A program made the translations under genes and the position numbers. The notes beneath the pieces are model-generated. The model saw only the letters and a list, made by a program, of their open reading frames with translations, had not been told where the DNA came from and made no database searches. Positions 10,182-19,135 of a stretch of DNA of 64,000 nucleotides are shown piece by piece. Every line of letters begins with the position of its first letter. Position 1 is the stretch's first letter. Location of the stretch: positions 6,098 to 70,097 of the forward strand of contig DATAZU010000041.1 of NCBI GenBank assembly GCA_036271875.1, read 5' to 3'. The stretch comes from Galbitalea sp036271875 (GTDB taxonomy: Bacteria > Actinomycetota > Actinomycetes > Actinomycetales > Microbacteriaceae).

Positions 10182-11552
10182 ATGGCTACTTCCAAGAGCA
10201 ACCGCGACCAGACGGTGTCGGTGGGCGGCCACCGGATCACCCTGACCAACCTGGACAAAGTCCTGTACCCGCAAACCGGGACGACCAAGGGCGACGTGCT
10301 GAACTATTACGCGGCCGTCGCCGAGGTCATGATCCCGCACGTGCGAGGTCGAGCCGCGACGCGCAAGCGCTGGCCTGATGGAGTCGGCACCGAGAAAAAG
10401 CCAGGCATGGTGTTCTTCCAGAAGAATCTCGAAGACTCCGCGCCGAGCTGGGTGAAGCGCGGGATCATCCACCACAAGGACCACACCAACGAATACCCGC
10501 TGGTCAACGACCTGGCGACACTCACCTGGCTCGGACAGATCGCCGCGCTCGAGATCCACGTGCCGCAGTGGCGGTTCGGACGCAACAGCCAGCCCGCAAA
10601 TCCCGATCGGCTGGTTCTCGATCTCGACCCGGGGTCCGGGATCGGACTGCAAGAGTGCTCGGAGGTCGCGCGAATTGCCCGCGAGATCCTGCAGGGGATG
10701 GGACTCGATCCGATGCCCGTGACCAGCGGATCCAAGGGCATCCATCTCTACACCGCACTGGATGGCAAGCAGACGACGGATGAGGTTTCCCGGGTCGCGC
10801 ACGAACTCGCCCGCTCGCTGGAAGCTGACCACCCCGACCTCGTCGTCAGCGACATGAAGAAGTCGATCAGGGCCGGAAAAGTATTCGTGGACTGGAGCCA
10901 GAACAGCGGTAACAAGACCACGATCGCCCCGTTCTCCCTGCGGGGACGGATGCGACCAACGGTCGCAGCGCCACGCACCTGGAAGGAGCTCGAGTCCCCG
11001 ACCCTCGCCCATCTGGAATTCGAGGAGGTGATGAAGCGCGTGAAAAAGCGAGGCGACATCCTGGGCGGAATCGATCGGCTGGCCGAATACCGCGGCAAGC
11101 GCGATCCCGCCAGAACGCCCGAACCAGTGCCGAAAGCACGCACCCGGAAGTCCGGAGGCGACGGCAATTCGTTCGTCATCCAGGAACACCATGCGTCTCG
11201 GCTGCACTGGGATTTCCGCCTCGAACACGATGGCGTTCTGGTTAGCTGGGCGCTCCCTAAGGGCGTGCCAACCGACTACAAGCAGAATCACCTCGCCGTG
11301 CAAACCGAGGATCATCCACTCGACTACGGCTCCTTCGAGGGCGATATTCCGAAGGGCGAGTATGGCGGCGGCCATGTTGACATCTGGGACACCGGCACCT
11401 ACGAACTCGAGAAGTGGCGCGATGGCAGCGAGGTGATCGCCACCCTCCACGGAACGAAGAGGGGCACCCACAAATACGCGCTCATCCACACGGGTGGCGA
11501 TGGCAAGGATGATCAGAACTGGCTCATCCACCTGATGAAGGATCAGCCGTGA
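10182..11552 (+). CDS. ligD: LigD polymerase/primase plus 3'-phosphoesterase domains
   Basis: The 456-residue protein carries the LigD polymerase domain (about residues 10-300) with the metal-binding LVLDLDPGSG motif, and a phosphoesterase domain (about 330-450) with FVIQEHHASRLHWDFRLEHD, whose His, Asp and Arg residues match the conserved PE site. These domains fill gaps and clean 3' ends during end joining. The order Pol-PE is that of mycobacterial LigD, but translation stops at 11550-11552, before the ligase domain. The ligase follows 19 bases later in another frame with its own ribosome-binding site. Together the two products (456 and 331 residues) equal one normal LigD. Confidence 0.93.
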   Translation: MATSKSNRDQTVSVGGHRITLTNLDKVLYPQTGTTKGDVLNYYAAVAEVMIPHVRGRAATRKRWPDGVGTEKKPGMVFFQKNLEDSAPSWVKRGIIHHKDHTNEYPLVNDLATLTWLGQIAALEIHVPQWRFGRNSQPANPDRLVLDLDPGSGIGLQECSEVARIAREILQGMGLDPMPVTSGSKGIHLYTALDGKQTTDEVSRVAHELARSLEADHPDLVVSDMKKSIRAGKVFVDWSQNSGNKTTIAPFSLRGRMRPTVAAPRTWKELESPTLAHLEFEEVMKRVKKRGDILGGIDRLAEYRGKRDPARTPEPVPKARTRKSGGDGNSFVIQEHHASRLHWDFRLEHDGVLVSWALPKGVPTDYKQNHLAVQTEDHPLDYGSFEGDIPKGEYGGGHVDIWDTGTYELEKWRDGSEVIATLHGTKRGTHKYALIHTGGDGKDDQNWLIHLMKDQP

Positions 11553-11571
11553 GACGGACGAGGCGACCGTT

Positions 11572-12567
11572 ATGAGCGAGGCCGACTCCACGGTCTCGCC
11601 GATGCTCGCCACGCTCGGGTCTGCGGCCGACATCGATGAGACCACCGATGACTGGGCCTTCGAGATGAAGTGGGATGGCATCCGCGCGGTCGCCACGGTT
11701 CGAGACGGTGCCATCACACTGGCGACCCGCAACGGCAAGGATACGACGGCCACCTACCCGGAGTTGTCCGAGCTTGGTTCGCGAACAAACCAGCACGAGG
11801 TCGTAGTCGATGGCGAAATCGTTGCGCTCAACAAGCACGGTCGACCCGATTTCGGGCTGCTCCAGCAGCGAATGGGGTTGACCCGCAAATCGGACGTCAA
11901 GCCTTCGGCTCGCAAGGTCCCCGTGCAGTATCTGGTCTTCGACATCCTCTCCATCGACGGCCGTTCGACGATCGACGACTCGTACGACGATCGTCGTTCC
12001 GTGCTGGAAAAGACAGTCCAGCCGGCGGCCCACATCCAGGTCCCGGACGTCTTCCAGGGCGACCTCGCGGCGGCGTTCGCTTCTAGCGCGAAGCTGGGGC
12101 TCGAGGGCGTCATGGCCAAACGACGTGACAGCGCCTATTCGATCGGACGCCGGTCGCGCGCGTGGGTCAAAATCAAACACCGCAAGACGCAGGAGGTGGT
12201 GATCGCCGGCTGGCGACCGGGCAACGGACGACGCGCCGAGGGGATCGGCTCACTGCTCATGGGGGTTCCGGATGCCATAGGCCTGCGCTACGTCGGCCGC
12301 GTGGGGACCGGCTTCCGCGACCGCGACCTGAACGATATTGCCGAACGCCTGCGGCCGCTCGCCCGTGCGACCTCACCACTCCACGACGTTCCGTCGGCGG
12401 ACGCCCGCGACGCGCACTGGGTCACGCCGACGCTCATTGGCGAAGTCGAGTTCGCCGAGTGGACCAGGGATGACCGCCTCCGCCAACCCAGCTGGCGCGG
12501 CTGGCGCCCAGACAAAGATGCCGACCAGGTGCAACGGGAGATCCCGCCGCCCTGGCATCGTTCTTAG
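11572..12567 (+). CDS. ligD: ATP-dependent DNA ligase (separate LigD ligase domain)
   Basis: The 331-residue protein is the ATP-dependent ligase part of LigD: an adenylation domain with the nucleotidyl-lysine motif EMKWDGIRA (Lys about residue 26), the DGEIVAL motif, LGLEGVMAKR and WVKIK motifs, and a C-terminal OB fold (about 205-320). It seals nicks after end processing by the upstream Pol-PE protein. ATG 11572 is preceded by GAGG at normal distance, so it can be translated on its own. A natural gene split and a frameshift of a once continuous ligD are both possible; the RBS favours two functional proteins. Confidence 0.92.
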   Translation: MSEADSTVSPMLATLGSAADIDETTDDWAFEMKWDGIRAVATVRDGAITLATRNGKDTTATYPELSELGSRTNQHEVVVDGEIVALNKHGRPDFGLLQQRMGLTRKSDVKPSARKVPVQYLVFDILSIDGRSTIDDSYDDRRSVLEKTVQPAAHIQVPDVFQGDLAAAFASSAKLGLEGVMAKRRDSAYSIGRRSRAWVKIKHRKTQEVVIAGWRPGNGRRAEGIGSLLMGVPDAIGLRYVGRVGTGFRDRDLNDIAERLRPLARATSPLHDVPSADARDAHWVTPTLIGEVEFAEWTRDDRLRQPSWRGWRPDKDADQVQREIPPPWHRS

Positions 12568-12648
12568 GCACGACGCCCGACCAAACACGGCGCGGCGCTT
12601 GCCTGCACCCGACTCTCTGCTCCAACCATCGAGCCGCGCGATGATCCT

Positions 12649-12999
12649 GTGGAGCAAATCTACGTTTTCATCCACGGTGTCGTGGCCCTGCCGCATTCCG
12701 GCATCAAGCTCGTCGAGATACAAATGGAGGTCACGAAAGTTGATCCGATTGTCGATCTGAAGGAGATCGACTTCGGACCGCTCGGGTACGCAGCCTCGAT
12801 CCGATTGCCGCAGTTTGCTAGCGTCGACGTCGTAATCCGGCCTGGCATCAACGGCGGTCGGCCGACATTGAGGGCGCGCGGCATCGCGGTCGACGACGTG
12901 TTGGGTCGCGTTCGCGCCGGAGAAGCTCCCGGCGAGGTCGCCGATGATTACGGCATCTCTCACGACGAGGTCATGTATTTGAACCGCGTCGCAGCTTGA
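12649..12999 (+). CDS. DUF433 antitoxin-like protein, N-terminally shortened
   Basis: The 116-residue frame from GTG 12649 ends in a clear DUF433 domain: DVVIRPGINGGRPTLRARGI and then VLGRVRAGEAPGEVADDYGI. Full-length actinobacterial relatives have about 200 residues with a MerR-like DNA-binding half in front of DUF433. That half is missing here, and no in-frame remnant is visible between the ligase stop and 12649. DUF433 proteins usually precede a PIN-like toxin, as here (7-base spacing), where they act as antitoxins. The start is uncertain. Loss of the DNA-binding half would remove autoregulation but may leave toxin binding. Confidence 0.6.
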   Translation: MEQIYVFIHGVVALPHSGIKLVEIQMEVTKVDPIVDLKEIDFGPLGYAASIRLPQFASVDVVIRPGINGGRPTLRARGIAVDDVLGRVRAGEAPGEVADDYGISHDEVMYLNRVAA

Positions 13000-13006
13000 G
13001 TGCACT

Positions 13007-13426
13007 GTGCGCGCGGACCTCGCCTTCTTCCTAGATCGCGGTCTGGGTTCGCGGATCCTCGCGACAGGGCTGCGCGCCGCCTCGTGGTCGATCACGACGA
13101 TGGACGAGCGGTACGGCGTTGCCGCGTCGCCGGACGTCGCTGATCCCGATTGGATTCGAGACGCGTCCGGTCGTGGCGAGATATTGGTGAGTAAGGACCG
13201 CGCGACTGCAAAGCGCCCGCTCGAAGCCGAAGCGATTTACTATTCGTCCGCCCGCGCTCTCGTTATCTCGTCGGGGCAGATCGCTTTGACCGGCATTTTT
13301 CCTACCAGTAGCGAGGGCGGGACTCGAACCCGCGACACCACGAATCCTTGCCTTAGGCAATTATCGGGAATACTACGAGCGATTGGGCTGAAAATCCGCG
13401 GTATCACGGTCAGTACGGCCGATTAG
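13007..13426 (+). CDS. PIN-like toxin-like protein with a tail read through the attachment site
   Basis: The first 95 or so residues from GTG 13007 fit the PIN-like proteins that pair with DUF433: RADLAFFLDRGLGSRILATG, an acidic ERYG/DPDWIRDASGRGEILVSKD region (Asp residues expected to bind metal in RNase toxins) and RALVISSGQIALTG. After about position 13300 the frame runs into the 35-bp tRNA-Met copy (SSEGGTRTRDTT) and then into island DNA until 13426, so the C-terminus is chimeric. The expected last helix of the family seems absent. The toxin is possibly inactive. It lies at the chromosome side of the island border. Confidence 0.55.
   Translation: MRADLAFFLDRGLGSRILATGLRAASWSITTMDERYGVAASPDVADPDWIRDASGRGEILVSKDRATAKRPLEAEAIYYSSARALVISSGQIALTGIFPTSSEGGTRTRDTTNPCLRQLSGILRAIGLKIRGITVSTAD
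13309..13343 (-). repeat. Left attachment site: 35-bp copy of the tRNA-Met 3' end
   Basis: These 35 bases are identical to 28454-28488, which form the T-arm, variable loop, 3' acceptor strand and 3' half of the anticodon stem of the intact tRNA-Met. The identity stops abruptly on the island side (ATCC here against TTAT in the tRNA). On the outer side a second, weaker match follows (TTTGACCGGCATTTTT here against TCTGACCAGCATTTT beside the right site). This is the classic outcome of tyrosine-recombinase integration into a tRNA 3' end. Confidence 0.9.
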
Positions 13427-13443
13427 ACGGTGCCTCGTTTGTG

Positions 13444-13470
13444 TTCAATGTGCGGGGTAAATGCGGGGTG
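13444..13470 (+). promoter_or_regulatory. Candidate integrase arm-type sites, left end
   Basis: TTCAATGTGCGGGGTAA (13444-13460) is followed by a second TGCGGGGT (13462-13469). AATGTGCGGGGT recurs exactly at 28265-28276, and an inverted near-copy lies at 28352-28368, at the other end of the island. Repeats of this kind close to both attachment cores are typical of the arm sites bound by the N-terminal domain of tyrosine integrases. The role is inferred from position. Confidence 0.5.
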
Positions 13471-13529
13471 TAATCCCTGCCATTTCACCGCATCCGGTCT
13501 GGGATTCGCGACCGAGCCTGTCCACTATT

Positions 13530-14845
13530 TTACGGCCTGTACGGGCTAAGTCGACCCAAATATGGTGTGAGGTCAGAAGCGGTGAAAGACCGATTGGCAG
13601 GGACGGCGAGCTTTCGGGTGAGCGGGTCGAGTCGTGCTGCGTAGGCCTCGGCCCATTCGATCCATGCCTCCGTTTCTCCCCTTGCGTCGTCAGGCATCCC
13701 GGCCAGGGTAGCTTTCATCGCGTCGGCGTATCCGCGGATCGATCGGACTTCATGCCATGCCGACATCTGGTCACGGAGACGTGTTGCTTTGTGGTCAAAC
13801 TGCAGGTCGGCTTCCGCGTCTCGCATCGCCTTCTCCCACCGTTTACGTTTCCGTGCCTCGGCCTCTTCCTCGGCTGTGTGTCGTGCCTGATCCTCGAGAT
13901 GTCGGATCTCGATCTCCCGCAACAGTTGCGGCAACGAGTCGTCGAGGGTGGATCGTTTGCTGTCGCGGAACTCGTGCTGTCTCCCGTTCCAGGCATGATC
14001 GAGGCTGAACTGCAGTCGCCCCGTTGAGATGAACGAGGTCTGGCGTCGCTGTTGCCATCCCGGGAGCTTCGCCCGCGCGTGATAGTCGACCGATCCCCCG
14101 CCCGAATCGGATATCTCCTTGATCGTGATCGGGTAGGTGAACCCATCGATCTCGATAACCAGATGCCTATCGGCCGGCTCACCATCGTTTGATCGCCCGT
14201 ACGACGAGGTCGACTTCTTCCGAGGTCGTGCCGTGTAACCGCGAAGCTCCGCCTCGACCGCGATCGCTTGAAGAAGAAGAGACGCACGACGGACGTGCGG
14301 CTTACTGACCTGCTGCCAGTCCTTGTTCTCTTCATACGCGACGACGGCCGGGTGGGGTTTTCGGCGTGTATCAGGTACGGGCACCGGGGCTGCCTCAACA
14401 ATTTCGGGGAAATGGTCGACGATCCGCCACTCCGGATCCCCGTCCCACGGACTGTAAAGTTCCAGCTTCTTCCCCACTGGCCGCCACGGCACCCTGAGGG
14501 TGGCCGCGAGCAGGCGAACTTCCTTCTCGTGATCCCGTTTACCCGTGAGCGGAAGGGACCGCCGGAGTCAAGGACTGCGCGCAGAAGTACCTCGGCTTCG
14601 GTCTCGGCCGCCCGCGCTTCCTCATCAGGTTTCGCCGCATCTTTCAGCGCTGCGGTGCCGGCCGGGGTGATCATCGCAGTCCACGTTTGGCCATGCCCGC
14701 GAATGGTAACAAAGCCACGATTCGCCAATGCGCGTGCGCTGATGCGGTGGTTGATGTCTTTCATCACACCGTCTGGACAACCCTCGGAAATCCACGACAG
14801 CACGTGGAACTGCAGCGGAATAAGGTGAGTACTTGAATGCGGCAT
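13530..14845 (-). pseudogene. Actinobacterial accessory protein of unknown function, frameshifted
   Basis: The 5' part (ATG 14843-14845) encodes MPHSSTHLIPLQFHVLSWIS and RGHGQTWTAMITPAGTAAL, a winged-helix-like N-terminus seen in hypothetical proteins of actinobacterial mobile elements. Past about residue 100 the frame degenerates (Arg/Ser/Thr-rich). The natural continuation (LTGKRDHEKEVRLLAATLRV, then WDGDPEWRIVDHFPE and a Glu/Arg-rich helical C-terminus ending LSPYRP at 13530) is in another frame, joined by a one-base shift near 14535. The combined product would be about 435 residues. I recognise the family by pattern only and know no function. The single clean shift could also be a sequencing error. 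Confidence 0.55.
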
Positions 14846-15131
14846 GACCCTAGCTCACCATGTGAATCAAGTCGCCATAGTGGGGAGCTGAATAAGCCGA
14901 GGAGTGGAGAACGCCCGGGACGATAGGAGCTCCTACCGGATGCGTGCGCGGGAATTTGCAGCGAACGAGGGCGACGATCCTCTCTTTTCAAGTTCGACAC
15001 TCGACCGCAGCGAAAGCGACGAAGCGCGGGCGCTTTGTACATTTGCCAAGGGTCGGCCAAACTGGCTCAAACTTCGCAATTGATAAGCCCGACGAAGCTC
15101 CAATCGTCTTGAAACGGTCGGCAGGAACTAT
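14846..15131. other. Intergenic region upstream of the Shango-type operon
   Basis: These 286 bases hold no supported gene. They must contain the promoters of the divergent decayed gene and of the operon starting at 15132, whose ATG follows an AGGA ribosome-binding site. I see no clear palindromic operator. Confidence 0.4.
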
Positions 15132-17768
15132 ATGGCAGAAACGATCGGCACCGTTATCGGAATCATCGTGGTCGTGCTGATCATCCTCACTCCTTTCGCG
15201 CTCATCGCTTGGTTGGTCATTTGGCTCGTTCGCCGAAGCAATCGCAAAGCAGCCGAAGCTCAGACGTCGAAATCGTCCGGCGCTTTCAATCCAGCTCCTG
15301 CTATTGCGCCCGCCGGTTTTTACGCTGACCCCGAGCGCCCGGGCTCGCAGCGATGGTGGGACGGGCAGCACTGGGCTCCTCTTGAGGTAATCCCTGAAAG
15401 AAGCGCGAAGTCCGAACCTCAGCACGCGGGCATCGCGCTGCCAAATCAACCATCCGCGTTGCCGAGCGAAACCGTCAACTACGGATCGGTCGAATCGACT
15501 GACTCGACGTCGGAGCAAAGGTCACCGCGGCACGCCGCCGACGTCATAGCTGCGGAATCGAACCCGGTTACAGCCACGGCGACCCCTGCAGTATTAGTAA
15601 AGAACGGCGACCGAATCCGCGACGTTGAGTGGTTCGCTTCCGGTGAACCGGTCAATGTAGCCGGATTCACCATTCCCGGCGGCCTGATCTACGTGGGCCG
15701 AAAACTTGCCGCTCCTCAACGTTCGATCGAACCCTCACTAATAAACCCGAGTCTTCGCGTAGACGCCCGTGCGCCGGACACGATGGGCGTAGCGCTTAAC
15801 TACTGGCCCACCTACGACAGCCTGAGCCCGGAGTCTCGTGCGGCCTACCTGCAGTGGCTAGCGGAAGGTCGCCGAAACCCGGGCACACCGCTCGGCTACG
15901 TTTTCCTATTCATGTACGGCCTCGAACGCCGCGTACTCGTCGACATGCAGGCCACGGGCTCCTCTCATCCTGACCTGCTTCCCATACGGGCTGAGATGAC
16001 GGCATTAGTGGAGATTTACGCCCAGCGAAGTAATTCGTTTCAGGGATACGCCAGAGGCTTTTTGGACGTTATCGACATGATGGTTAGCTCCGGAAGTCCG
16101 GCCGGCGCGACGGGGCTAGGGCCGCCGCCGCTATCGACTACCCGATGGATGGTCCCACTGTCGCTCAGAATTGCGTTAGGCGAATTCGCCGCGGATCGCC
16201 TCCCCGTGCCCGCGGATTGGGCGCTTGCATGGGCTTGGTTCAACCCAAATTACCGAATCCGAACGGTGGCCACGCGCTGCACCGACGAGTTCTCTGTGCT
16301 CTTCAAGGATGCGTACACCAAAAAATATGGGGCCGGACTTACGGTCAAACCAGGGGCCACGACAATCGGACTGAATTACTACGCTGCCAGCTCCGGAATC
16401 GGATACGCAAAGCTCGAGATGAAGAGCATTCCCGACGTGTTTTCATTCGTCCAACCAACTCGCGCATTGGACGCCATCTCCGACGAAGCCCAAGAGTCGC
16501 TCGCAGCGTTCAGCCGATACCTCGGCAAGGACCCGGACGGACGCGACAAACTCAGCGGCATCGCACTCCTGCCCGGATCACTCGTCGCAACTTCGACCAA
16601 CGTGAAGCTAGACGCTTTCCGCAGTTGGCTTGCGGACGTCGTGCCTCCAAACGCGACATCTGTTGTACCCGGTCGCGAATTGGTGAAGCAATGGCTCGGA
16701 GGTACGACCGCGAACCTGACGAAAACCGAGTCAGTGCCACTTATCCAACTGTTGGGCAAACTTGGCATCGGGATCGAACCTGACGTCAGATTCGGCGGAG
16801 CACCCCTAAGCGTCGATACGCCCATCGTGCTCTTTCCCCTCGCCGATGACTCTCCCCTCACCCCGTCAGCCTCGTATGAAACTGCAGCGACGCTGACCCA
16901 TTTCGCCGCCGCGGTCAGCGCTGCCGATGGCCACGTCAGTGATGACGAGGTACAGGCGTTCCTGCCCTCAATCGAGTCAACGCTGGAGCTATCGGACCCC
17001 GAAAAGACACGTCTTGCGGCTCATTTCCAATGGCTGACCGCGTCGCCCACGAAACTCACTGGGCTCACAAAACGGGTCGCACTGCTGACCGACACGCAAC
17101 GCGTCAACCTTGGCGGGTTGCTGGTCAGCGTTACTGCCGCCGACGGAAACATCACCGCGTCCGAGATGACTGCCCTCACCAAGATTTTCGGGCTTCTGGG
17201 GCTAGACCAATCGGACATCGCAAGTCGCGCATTCGCCGCGCAGGCTTCACCCACAGCTGCAGCTCGAGAACCAATTACAGTGCGTGTCGCATCCGTGGGG
17301 GCACCCGGAATCCCGATCCCACCACGACCACAATCCGCCGCAACACCTCGGACCATCGTCTTGGACAACGAAACGATCGAACGCACCATGCTCGAAAGCG
17401 CGAGCGTGTCCGAACTGCTTCGCGGCATCTTCGACGACGACCAGCCGGAATCAACCGCGGCTGCAGCGCGGACAGAGTCTGCTCTGCCAGAGGCACCGGC
17501 CGATGCCGCGGCGCTGCCCAGCGAGTCAACAGAACCGGGCATCTCGGGGCTGGACACTGCGCATTCGACGATCGTCCGCCTTTTGGCCGGTCGCGACTCC
17601 GTCTCGCACCTCGAGTTCGAGGAACTCGCACGGGCTCAGAACGTGATGCCAAACGGGGCGATCGACACCATCAACGAAGCAGCTTTCGATGCATCCGAGG
17701 AACCACTCCTTGAAGGAGACGATATCCTCACCATCAACCCACACGCTCTCCAGGAGATGCTGAAATGA
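15132..17768 (+). CDS. sngA: Membrane-anchored TerB-domain protein of a Shango-type defence system
   Basis: The 878-residue protein starts with one membrane helix (residues 6-33, ending LIAWLVIWLVRR). A DUF2510 motif follows at about 60-85 (PAGFYADPERPGSQRWWDGQ), then a TerB-N-like domain (about 155-400). A TerB core at about 570-695 has two acidic AADG segments (AADGHVSDDE and AADGNITASE) suited to metal binding, and a TerB-C-like region forms the end. It is followed by a DUF2791 ATPase and an Lhr-like helicase, the gene set described as the Shango anti-phage system (TerB protein, ATPase, helicase). The membrane helix and DUF2510 look like an actinobacterial addition that would tether the complex to the membrane. 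The stop overlaps the next ATG. Confidence 0.8.
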   Translation: MAETIGTVIGIIVVVLIILTPFALIAWLVIWLVRRSNRKAAEAQTSKSSGAFNPAPAIAPAGFYADPERPGSQRWWDGQHWAPLEVIPERSAKSEPQHAGIALPNQPSALPSETVNYGSVESTDSTSEQRSPRHAADVIAAESNPVTATATPAVLVKNGDRIRDVEWFASGEPVNVAGFTIPGGLIYVGRKLAAPQRSIEPSLINPSLRVDARAPDTMGVALNYWPTYDSLSPESRAAYLQWLAEGRRNPGTPLGYVFLFMYGLERRVLVDMQATGSSHPDLLPIRAEMTALVEIYAQRSNSFQGYARGFLDVIDMMVSSGSPAGATGLGPPPLSTTRWMVPLSLRIALGEFAADRLPVPADWALAWAWFNPNYRIRTVATRCTDEFSVLFKDAYTKKYGAGLTVKPGATTIGLNYYAASSGIGYAKLEMKSIPDVFSFVQPTRALDAISDEAQESLAAFSRYLGKDPDGRDKLSGIALLPGSLVATSTNVKLDAFRSWLADVVPPNATSVVPGRELVKQWLGGTTANLTKTESVPLIQLLGKLGIGIEPDVRFGGAPLSVDTPIVLFPLADDSPLTPSASYETAATLTHFAAAVSAADGHVSDDEVQAFLPSIESTLELSDPEKTRLAAHFQWLTASPTKLTGLTKRVALLTDTQRVNLGGLLVSVTAADGNITASEMTALTKIFGLLGLDQSDIASRAFAAQASPTAAAREPITVRVASVGAPGIPIPPRPQSAATPRTIVLDNETIERTMLESASVSELLRGIFDDDQPESTAAAARTESALPEAPADAAALPSESTEPGISGLDTAHSTIVRLLAGRDSVSHLEFEELARAQNVMPNGAIDTINEAAFDASEEPLLEGDDILTINPHALQEMLK

Positions 17769-19135
17769 CAGACGATCCGACCACTGCGATTCGGCCCCGC
17801 GACCGCGACACTCTCCTGCAGGCCCTTCGCACCGGTGTTGTTCCTCGCGTCGGACAGCAGTACATCCAGGTCGGTCGGGCAAACGAAGTGCAGGCACTCG
17901 TCTCAGACATCAACCGCATCGCCGATGGAGGCTCGGGCGTCCGCTTCGTCATCGGCGAATACGGATCGGGGAAAACGTTCTTCCTCAACCTCGTCCGCTC
18001 CATCGCACTCCAGCAAAAGCTCGTCACGGTCCACGCCGACCTCTCCCCCGATCGCCGGCTGCAAGCCACCGGAGGACAGGCGCGAAGCCTTTACGCCGAG
18101 CTGATGCGCAACATGGCCACCCGGGCAAAACCGGACGGCGGCGCGATGAGCAACGTCGTCGAACGATTCATCTCTGAGGCGCTCAAAGAAGCACAAGAGA
18201 CCGGACGCACCCCTGAATCGATCATCCGCTCACGCCTCGATCAACTCACCGAACTTACCGGCGGATACGACTTCGCCGAAGTTGTCGCCAAATACTGGCA
18301 GGGTTTCGACACGGGCAACGAACAACTAAAAATGGACGCTGTTCGCTGGCTCCGTGGCGAGTTCAGCACACGAACAGATGCCCGCGCAGCGCTCGGAGTG
18401 CGCACGATCATCGACGACGCCAACGTCTACGACCAACTCAAACTTCTCGCACTCTTTGTACGTCTCGCCGGTTTCAGTGGCCTGCTGGTTTGCCTCGACG
18501 AGATGGTCAACCTCTACAAGCTGGCCAACAGCCAAGCCCGAAACTCCAACTACGAACAAATCCTGCGCATCATCAACGACGCAACTCAAGGAACCGCAAA
18601 CGGGCTCGGCTTCATCATGGGAGGCACGCCCGACTTCCTGATGGACCCGCGACGTGGCCTCTACTCGTACTCCGCCCTGCAATCGCGCCTCGCCGAGAAC
18701 AGCTACGCCACCAACGGACTCGTCGACTACACCGGTCCCGTCATTCGGCTCGCCAACCTCAGCCCCGAAGACTTCTACGTACTTCTCACCAAACTTCGCA
18801 ACGTCCAAGCAGGAGGAGACCCCGCCAACTACACCATTACGGACGACGGAATCCGTTCGTTCATGGGACACTGCGCAACCCGAATCGGCGACTCGTACTT
18901 CCGAACACCCCGCAACTCGATCAAAGGCTTTCTCGACCTCCTGGCTGTCCTTGAACAGAACCCCGACCAGGACTGGTCGGACCTCATCCCGCAGCTTGAG
19001 TTCGAGACCGAGTCCAATCCCGACCTCGAGCCATTGCCCGAAGCAGACCTCCCCGACAAGGTGACCGAGATCTCGCCTCAAGTGACGGTCACAGAGCCGC
19101 CCCAGGATGATGAACTCACTTCCTTCCGTCTCTGA
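17765..19135 (+). CDS. sngB: DUF2791/BrxD-like P-loop ATPase of the Shango-type system
   Basis: The 456-residue protein has a Walker A motif GEYGSGKTF near residue 65 and a Walker B-like LLVCLDEMVNLYK near residue 245; the RDRDTLLQALRTGVVPRVGQ start is typical of the DUF2791 'BREX ATP-binding' family. Relatives occur in BREX type 2 (BrxD) and in Shango. Here the neighbours (TerB-domain protein and helicase, no methylase or PglZ) favour Shango. It presumably couples ATP hydrolysis to sensing or assembly on invading DNA. Translation is coupled on both sides: ATGA overlap with the TerB gene and a 29-base overlap with the helicase gene. Confidence 0.8.
   Translation: MTDDPTTAIRPRDRDTLLQALRTGVVPRVGQQYIQVGRANEVQALVSDINRIADGGSGVRFVIGEYGSGKTFFLNLVRSIALQQKLVTVHADLSPDRRLQATGGQARSLYAELMRNMATRAKPDGGAMSNVVERFISEALKEAQETGRTPESIIRSRLDQLTELTGGYDFAEVVAKYWQGFDTGNEQLKMDAVRWLRGEFSTRTDARAALGVRTIIDDANVYDQLKLLALFVRLAGFSGLLVCLDEMVNLYKLANSQARNSNYEQILRIINDATQGTANGLGFIMGGTPDFLMDPRRGLYSYSALQSRLAENSYATNGLVDYTGPVIRLANLSPEDFYVLLTKLRNVQAGGDPANYTITDDGIRSFMGHCATRIGDSYFRTPRNSIKGFLDLLAVLEQNPDQDWSDLIPQLEFETESNPDLEPLPEADLPDKVTEISPQVTVTEPPQDDELTSFRL

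Noticed and set aside
10065..11753. A 562-codon open frame opposite ligD
   Set aside because: It is an antisense frame produced by high GC content; LigD motifs are on the plus strand.
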